NCBI GenBank assembly: GCA_026225945.1
Contig: JAMJFZ010001797.1
Location: 1,312,001-1,376,000, forward strand
Direction: 5' to 3'
DNA: 64,000 bases
From: Cricetomys ansorgei
Taxonomy: Eukaryota; Chordata; Mammalia; Rodentia; Nesomyidae
The notes under the pieces are model-generated. The model saw only the letters and a list, made by a program, of their open reading frames with translations. It did not search any database and was not told the origin of the DNA. The position numbers were made by a program, and so were the translations under genes. This document shows positions 58,030-64,000 of the stretch, in pieces; position 1 is the first letter of the stretch; the number at the start of each line of letters is the position of its first letter.

Positions 58030-58168
58030 GTCATGGCCAAGTAGGCTTTGTGGTGTACACTAACCTCAATGTTCAGGAAATGGGAGTAGGAGGCTCAAGA
58101 TTGTCACCAAGTTCACAGGGAGTTCATAAGGAGTTAGCCTGGGCTGCATGACCATAGTCTTTAAAAAG
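58030..58168 (+). repeat. B1-like SINE, diverged
   Basis: Forward B1-like: 'aggctttgtggtgtacacta' to 'agcctgggctgcatgacc'. Confidence 0.5.
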
Positions 58169-58749
58169 AATGCCTTTGTGGAAAATCAGACACAGCTAAG
58201 GTAAGCTGAATATGGACAATTTCTACTTTTTCATGTTTCTAGGTTTCTCTGAGACCCACGCAGGGTCTTGGGAAGATCACTGTAGTCCAGGTTATAAGAA
58301 CAACATCTCAAAACCCAGCCTAAGACAAATAGACATCCACCCCCACCACACTCTTCCAAATCCCAAATGCAGGTCCCCCACCCTGGCCATGCTCCCGTTT
58401 CAGCCCTCCTCTCATCCAGTCTTCCTTGAATCACATCCATTTGTTAAAAATGTTCTCCTGAGCCCTGAACCGCCTCACTTCACCCCTGACGTATAATTGC
58501 CTCTGAGCCATTCCCTAATCTCGTTTCCTGGCATTATTGCCAAGCTAACCACATGTCCTCACTCTTACCTTGTTCCCAAAGCAGAACCCTCGGGTAGTTA
58601 GTCCCTGACCTCACCCAGTAAAGTGCAGCCTCATCCTGGGATCTCCAGGCTCTGTCCTACAAGCTAAGTGCATTCCTACTGCACCTTCTTAAAGGACATC
58701 TGCTCCATGTGCTTGTTGCATTCATCAGTTTTCCAGGCTTAAATGCTCC

Positions 58750-59345
58750 TCCTCTTGTTTGGTCTTGCAGATTTGCTTCACATCCATGATGAAAATACAG
58801 CTCCAGCTGTTGTAAATCCCACCTGTCGAGAATAAGACCATCATCATAACTGAGCCAAATTTGAAGCAAGCCTTAATTAAAAAAATACTGACTAGGAAGA
58901 TGGACTCTAATCAGGACGATTCTGAGGTTCCCACAGGTCCTGCCACCCCCAGAGTTAGCACACAATGGCCCAGAGTCACATGGAACAGATGCTTAAAAAG
59001 ACAGAACCCATAAGGCTACAGACTTCCACCAGGTCCAATCAGGGACAAGCATCTATCCTGACATACTTCCTGACTGGGTATCTCCCGCCTACAAATGATA
59101 AGTATATATCCTGTGCGTTAGGAGCTCATCCTTTACAGTTGGATTAACCAGTAGAATCTACACAGTCCCCACCCAACATATCAGGAGGTTATCTGTCCTT
59201 GGGCAAGTGAGATCACAGGCTCTTGTCTTTCTGTATCTCACATGAGCAGTCCCACCCCAGCACTCCAGGAAGTTATCTGTCCTTGCTCTATACATACCTC
59301 AGGTACAGTAATTAAAATTTAAAACATAGCTTTTGTTCTTACCTT
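58750..59345 (-). mobile_element. Candidate 3' LTR of a minus-strand ERV
   Basis: On the minus strand this follows the envelope-tail remnant and a purine-rich stretch ('aaggggagaagg', about 59341-59352). It contains a tandem 39-nt enhancer-like repeat (59163-59201 and 59247-59285, 84 nt apart) and an AT-rich TATA-like stretch near 59100-59110. No matching 5' LTR was found by eye. The boundaries are guesses. Confidence 0.35.
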
Positions 59346-59394
59346 CTCCCCTTGAGTTATATCCCGAGTCAAATCCTTGATTCTCTGATAGATA

Positions 59395-59500
59395 TCTGTT
59401 TATGTTGGGATCTGATAACTATCAGCTTAATGGTACCCACTTGGAAATTTATGTATCTAATTAAGGCATTAATAATACAAGGCCAACATAATTACCAGAA
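59395..59500 (-). pseudogene. ERV envelope transmembrane tail remnant
   Basis: The minus-strand frame at about 59425-59490 reads a hydrophobic run ending Trp-Pro-Cys-Ile-Ile-Asn, then basic and hydrophobic residues with Ile-Lys-Leu. This is the pattern seen at the end of the membrane anchor and the start of the cytoplasmic tail of retroviral TM proteins. A stop codon breaks the frame just upstream. Surface subunit and fusion peptide are not recognisable. The fragment cannot encode a working protein. Confidence 0.55.
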
Positions 59501-60879
59501 ACAGAAGGGCCAAACGCCCTATGATGGCTGGCATCAGAGTTTCTATCTAGGAGGAGCCCCAAAATGAGAATGGGGGACCAGTCATTTATTTCATCTCAAA
59601 TCTCTTTTTTGCGATGTGGGTTTTTTGTTTGTTTTTGTTTTTAGTACAGCCAGATTTTCTCTAATGATTATAGAAATAACATTTATTTTTCTTAAGGCTA
59701 TGCAATATCTCCTTGCTCTGCATAAAGCAGGCCAAGTGTTCTATCATACTGTAGAACTATTTCAGGTAATGAATCTACCTGTTGATAGATCTGGGTCTAT
59801 TTAGCCTTAACAGGTAATTTTTCTTGGTATGCCAATAGGTACTATAGGTAGCCATTTAGTCCCCTATACCAGGGAGTTTTCTTTTGACCAAAGCATTCTA
59901 GACTATTGGGGATATGGAGTGATGTATTCTCTTCTATAGCTACTTCCTGCTGAAACTAGGATGTCATTGTCAAGGGCCCAGGAAGGCTGGAAGGCTCAAA
60001 AGCTGGCAGGGGATGCATTCATCAGATACATCTAGTTAGCTGTCCTGGATGAAGGAGCAGTAATCAGTCACATCAGCTAGACTGGTCCACATCAGCTTCC
60101 GCAAATCCAGGGCTCACAGCATTTGAAGCAGTTTGTAGTCTGCATCTGATTCCCGGATTGTGTCTGTCAGCCAAGTGGAAACCTGCTGAGACAGATATAT
60201 GCTAGGGACAGATGTAAAAGTTATTGCAACTTGCATTTGGAACTTTCAGCACTGAAATCCACATTGTAGAAAAAGCAACTAACAGGTGTTTGTTAAACAG
60301 CTGGAGTAGACTCATGCCCACAAGTCCTCTCAAAAGCTATGGCTTTGGGTTAAAAAGCACAAACATTTTTCCTCTGTCCAGAGGGACAGATATATATTGG
60401 ATGGAGATAATTTTAGCCAATGAGAAGCACCTCAAAGTTTATATTTAGAAGATAGCCAAAGGAAATTTAAAATCTTGAGACTGTGACTGATAATTGTAGT
60501 GCTAGCTTAATTAAATCACCTTCTCAGACCCTCAGGACTTACTTAAGCTTTTACATCCTCAGACCTTTATACACCTAGAACACTTTCTTAGATTCAGAAC
60601 TTGCAAATAGACCTTAAACTTTTTTTTTTGCCATCTAACCATTTATCAGAGACTTGAATGGTTATTACTGAGAACATATTGCAATGCAAGTTTCTCCAAA
60701 TAAAGGAACAGTAAAAAAATTACATGTGAAACCTGCTTGTCCTTTAATATGGAGCCTGTTAGCAAGACAAACCTGTTTGCCTTTCCTAGTTGCACTATGA
60801 CTTGAACTAATAAGGTAGCTGCAGCCTTAGGGGTAGGAGGAGCTAGTTGCCTGCTGCTATTAAACTAACAAAACTACAG

Positions 60880-61032
60880 ATAGCCATCAATGCCATCAGA
60901 GATCTGGAAACGACAATTGTAGCAGGAAGTATAATCCAATTAACCTATGTATCAATTAAAATGGCAGAGACTTACCAGCTACCTGGACAATCAACCTATC
61001 TTCCTCTGTGGTAATCTTGATTTTGTTGGGGG
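60880..61032 (-). pseudogene. ERV protease remnant
   Basis: Directly downstream of the nucleocapsid remnant, the minus strand reads an EEDRLIVQVAGKSLPF-like strand at 60958-61026. A stop then falls where the active-site loop would begin. A Gly-Ile-Asp-Gly-type segment lies at 60883-60897 in another frame. The order and the Gly-Ile-Asp-Gly motif suggest a class I (gamma-like) ERV. Stops and frameshifts make it dead; no reverse transcriptase motif follows, so most of pol appears deleted. Confidence 0.5.
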
Positions 61033-61040
61033 CAGAGGTT

Positions 61041-61341
61041 CTAGGGAAGCTTCAGTCTTTGTTCGCCAGGCCCAAAAGACCCAGAAGGCTTTCCTGTCAA
61101 GTAGAAACTTAGGGAGACTTTCCTATCTTTTCTATGCAAAGTTGGGCAATGCACTCTCCAGTGTCCTGCTTTTCCACAGCTTGGACAGGACCTGTCCTGT
61201 GATCGAGGTGAAGGACAGTTTCTCACCCAGTGCTGGCTTTGCCACATGTACAGAGGCTCCAGGTGGTGTTCTTCTGGGCCCCATCGTCTTCTTTAGAAGA
61301 ACCCTCAGGGCTGCTGCCAGGAGCCAGAAGTTTTTTATCAA
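61041..61341 (-). pseudogene. ERV gag remnant with two nucleocapsid zinc knuckles
   Basis: The minus-strand frame 61041-61247 contains an intact CX2CX4HX4C knuckle (CPSCGKAGHWRVHC, 61146-61187). Before it lies a broken first knuckle (61215-61252) whose cysteine half and His-Trp half are in different frames. The linker is basic and Ser/Pro/Arg-rich, as in gag nucleocapsid. An overlapping minus frame (61132-61341) covers the preceding gag part. Capsid is not recognisable further upstream. This is the clearest retroviral signal in the window. Confidence 0.75.
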
Positions 61342-61935
61342 TCATTTAAAAAGTCATATTCAGCAGATCTCTGAAGGGTTTGAGGACCATCTAATAAGTA
61401 TATCTGAGCTAAACACACTTTGCCTGTATTTCTAGATATATGCCTCGGGTTCAACCTAGAAAATATATACAGGAGGCTAAATAAGGCTTAGTTTTGTAAT
61501 TAATTACATTAGCACTTAGCATGACTGCAAGTATAGCTCTGAACACATTAAGGAATTTGATCATGTACAAGGTGACTGGCCACTAACTTGCATGTTTTAA
61601 TTATCAATTAATTGCATTTTACAATAAATTAGTAGCTTTTATAAGATTAAATTTTATTGCTTATCCCTGTTAGATTTAGCCTTAAAAAAATATCAATTTC
61701 TGAAATGAAGCTTTTTTGGTATCAAAATAAAACTTTCATAAATGCAAGCTGCAGAAAGACTGGGAACTTTCCTTTACTGGTCTTTTGATAGTGTACAATT
61801 ATAGAATATTACAGTTTCTTATCCTATTTCGCTTATCAAAATAGCTAAGGCGTAACAAAGTTAGCAAAGGTGAGAGGATAAACACACATTCTGATGCCTG
61901 AGTGGACCTGAGGTCAGGAGAGGTATTCTCTGAGC

Positions 61936-62153
61936 CAGTGGCTCTCGGCCTTCCCAGTGCCGTGACCCTTCAGCACAGTTCGCATGTTGCATTGAGCCCC
62001 GTCTACAATCACACTTGTTATTTTACAACTGCAATTTTCCTCCACTGTTATGAGTTGAAATGCAAACATCCAATATACAGACAGTCCCAGGCCACCCTGC
62101 AAAAAGGTTCTCCACGCCCTAAAGCATCATGACCCACAGGCTGAGAACTGCTG
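61936..62153. mobile_element. URR1-like hAT-Charlie DNA transposon (non-autonomous)
   Basis: It starts CAGTGGCTCTCGGCC and ends GGCTGAGAACTGCTG, imperfect terminal inverted repeats. The inside has 'cgtgacccttcagcacagtt' and 'gacccacaggctgagaact', typical of URR1. Flanking 8-mers match at about 5 of 8 positions, as expected for an old target duplication. Confidence 0.8.
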
Positions 62154-64000
62154 TTCAAAGCTAAACTGGTTATGCCACTGTCTCATTGTATCACAGGATA
62201 ATAGCCCAGCTTTTGGCATCTAGTGTTTAGTGCTCGTAGCTGTAGCCCTTACTCTTTAGCCCTTTATTTTTTTAAAAAATTATATAAGAATATAAAACAT
62301 TTTATACAATTAAAGTGTCTCATAGCCTTATAAATTTAAATATTTTAAAAGCCGTTTCTTAAAATATCCAGTTTTAAAATTTCAGTTTTCTGTAGAGCGC
62401 CAATATTGTCTCTTAAAGAAGTTTAAAATCTCTCAGGTATGTGTTCTTGCGAGATCAAAAATCAAGTACTTTTTTTTAACTTCAAGAGAGAAAAACAAAA
62501 CCAAAAAAACCAAACCCAAACAAAAACAAAACCACACAGGGCATGACCACAATCTGAACAAAGCAAAACCAAGCTCCAATAGTGCAAACAATTCAGTGCT
62601 TTATATCTGGGATTCATTCACATTCCTCTCTGGCCCCACCCTCCGCAACTAACAGCCTCCCTTCTAGATCCCAGTCAGCTCCACCCCAGAGAGACCTAGC
62701 TGTTAGGCTGCTGTGGCGGCTCACCAAGGATGACAAGGAGGCATATTCATTGGTTCGATCCCTGCCTCAGCAGAGGGAACCACTACCTTTGCCAGCACCG
62801 GATTGGACAGTGGAACCCCGAGCTTCTCAGCTCGGGGCTTTTTAGCAATTCAGAACTCCTCAGGTGCAGAACACAAGCAATCAACTTCCCCCACATAAAG
62901 CCAACACCTGCAGACAGTACAAAATGCTGAGGCCTCTGAATCCCTTTTTACAACAGTGCACAAAACAATTACTTTAAACACAACTAAAAATAAACTTCCA
63001 CAACACAGAGGCTGGTCTTTCTGGGGGCTATCACATGGCACTGGAATCTCCAAAACTGCTAGGTTTCTTTATCTGGTTTCTCTTAAGAATTCCAGCCCTG
63101 CCATACAGTGGCCAAGCCTCAGCTGTTTTCCATGATCCCTTTATATCCTTAAGATCAATACCATCTGAGTGACTCTTACATGAAAAAGTTTGGCTTCCAG
63201 CACAAAGGCCATTCCTGATTATGAACACATGGAGGTGCGGCTTTAATACCTTGTCAAATAAGCGTTGTTTTAAAGTCCTATCTTTATAACCCTTCTTTCC
63301 AGGACATAAATCATCATACGAAGATCTAGCCTGATCTAAAATATCTTGGAGGTCTGTTGTTGTCTCTTTGGTCAGTTAATAACACGTGACTACCTCCATT
63401 CAAGATGGCATCAGAATCACGTAACATGCTCTTCAACCCTAGTAAGGACGGCTGCCAGCCACGTGGCTGCCTTCTCCCCCAAGTGGAAAGGCAGCTAAGA
63501 TGGTTGTAAGCCACACGCTGTCTGCATCCCAGAATGGCATTATGGCATGTGGTTCCCTTAAGAGTACCCGTGTGTAGGTTTTTAACTATCAACCCTGTGT
63601 TACCAGCTTTAAATTAATTTTTTTCACAGATTTTTAACGATATCCAATAAACTTATAATTTTTCATATCCAAATGACATTTGAATCCCTGCTAAACTAGA
63701 CCCAGTGATAAATTCTGAGCCCTGCCCAAAGCATCAAAGGTAGCCATGGTGGCTGGTGGCTGGTAGCAGCAGAGGCAACAACACAACCAATGAACACAGA
63801 ACACAGGAAGTTCATGCATTCGAAGAAAGTGCAGTTAAAAAAAAACAAAACAAAAGAAAAAACAAACATTGGGTGGCCACCGTGGATTCATACATTCAGC
63901 GGAGCCTGATCTATTTCAGCCTAGGCTCCCATTTTTGCAACAAAACTTATGGGACATACCAGAAAACACAGACTCATCCACACACACACACACAAAACCT
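62154..64000. other. Right-edge block, mostly unassigned
   Basis: It contains an A/C-rich simple stretch (62460-62540), the Pol III-like module, an E-box/palindrome cluster (63383-63503), an A-rich tract (63837-63868) and a short CA tract at the end (about 63977-63995). No coding exon is recognisable. It may include the 5' part of the retroviral relic. Confidence 0.5.
62714..62843 (+). other. Pol III-like module: A/B-box matches, hairpin and T5
   Basis: A consensus B box GGTTCGATCCC lies at 62752-62762. A loose A-box match TGGCGGCTCACC starts at 62714. Downstream a 9-bp perfect stem (62816-62824 with 62829-62837, loop TCTC) is followed by C and TTTTT (62839-62843), a Pol III stop signal. It could be a tRNA-derived SINE or a small RNA gene, or a retroviral leader piece; I do not recognise the body. 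Confidence 0.35.

Larger units (their letters stand above)
52782..58700. other. 3' flank of USPL1
   Basis: After the 3' UTR no further gene is recognisable; in human the next gene, ALOX5AP, lies well beyond this distance. The block contains the SINEs, the GT tract, the 62-bp duplication and the LTR-like piece listed separately. Stretches 53350-54140, 54540-55630, 56060-57330 and 57470-58020 hold nothing I can name. Confidence 0.6.
58750..61440 (-). mobile_element. Decayed class I-like endogenous retrovirus, internally deleted
   Basis: Read on the minus strand the order is gag nucleocapsid, protease, a gap of about 1.3 kb without recognisable pol or surface envelope, envelope TM tail, purine-rich tract and candidate LTR. 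The order and orientation agree, which supports a single proviral relic with large internal loss. Its 5' part should lie above 61.4 kb, but no 5' LTR is evident within the window. Two knuckles plus the protease motif favour class I; class II is not excluded. Confidence 0.55.

Noticed and set aside
60947..61435. 162-codon plus-strand frame over the retroviral remnant
   Set aside because: The minus strand carries the zinc knuckle and protease signals, so the plus frame is a shadow.
62780..62800. Retroviral tRNA-Glu primer-binding site on the minus strand
   Set aside because: Only the first nine or so positions fit and the adjoining sequence lacks the expected CA end of a 5' LTR.
53350..64000. 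ALOX5AP exons
   Set aside because: No matching protein sequence seen; in human the gene lies further downstream than this window reaches.
1..64000. CRISPR arrays, bacterial operons, riboswitches
   Set aside because: The window is mammalian nuclear DNA; the repeats found are SINEs, microsatellites and one minisatellite.

Overview
This is a piece of a rodent nuclear genome. The evidence is the dense scatter of B1, B2, B3/B4 and ID-type SINEs on both strands, a URR1-like hAT relic, CA/GT microsatellites, GT-AG introns and a CpG-island promoter. The B1 copies point to a muroid rodent. Several carry a 'gttgtaactctgg' variant instead of the common mouse/rat 'gtgtagccctgg', so I do not name the species.

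The one protein-coding gene I can assemble is USPL1 (ubiquitin-specific peptidase-like 1, a SUMO isopeptidase of Cajal bodies). It lies on the plus strand from the CpG island near 22.9 kb to about 53.3 kb. I joined eight coding exons by protein match and splice consensus: 25390-25488, 25919-26047, 30947-31571, 36005-36118, 38191-38320, 41324-41449, 47416-47573 and 50917-52781. They total 3246 nt and encode 1081 residues, against about 1092 in human. All introns are GT-AG, the phases join cleanly, and the predicted catalytic Cys231, His451 and Asp467 are intact.

Region by region: 1-21.9 kb is non-coding, rich in SINEs, with one probable solo LTR at 7.1-7.6 kb. 21.93-23.3 kb is a CpG island that looks bidirectional: the USPL1 first exon goes right, and a candidate minus-strand first exon with a strong donor goes left. 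In human the far-upstream first exon of HMGB1 sits in that position, so the left 22 kb may be the long 5' intron of an HMGB1 transcript; no HMGB1 coding sequence is present. 23-51 kb holds USPL1 introns full of SINEs, old L1 pieces, a 51-bp minisatellite and microsatellites. 53-58.5 kb is 3' flank with a SINE-derived poly(A) signal, a (GT)28 tract, a perfect 62-bp tandem duplication and a possible LTR. 58.7-61.4 kb carries a decayed minus-strand endogenous retrovirus with recognisable nucleocapsid, protease and envelope-tail remnants. 61.9-64 kb holds a URR1-like transposon, a small Pol III-like module with a hairpin and T-run, and a palindromic E-box cluster.

I found no convincing new multi-gene system. 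The points most worth a second look are the divergent promoter exon, the Pol III-like hairpin module at 62.7-62.85 kb, the in-phase minisatellite, the perfect 62-bp duplication and the retroviral relic.
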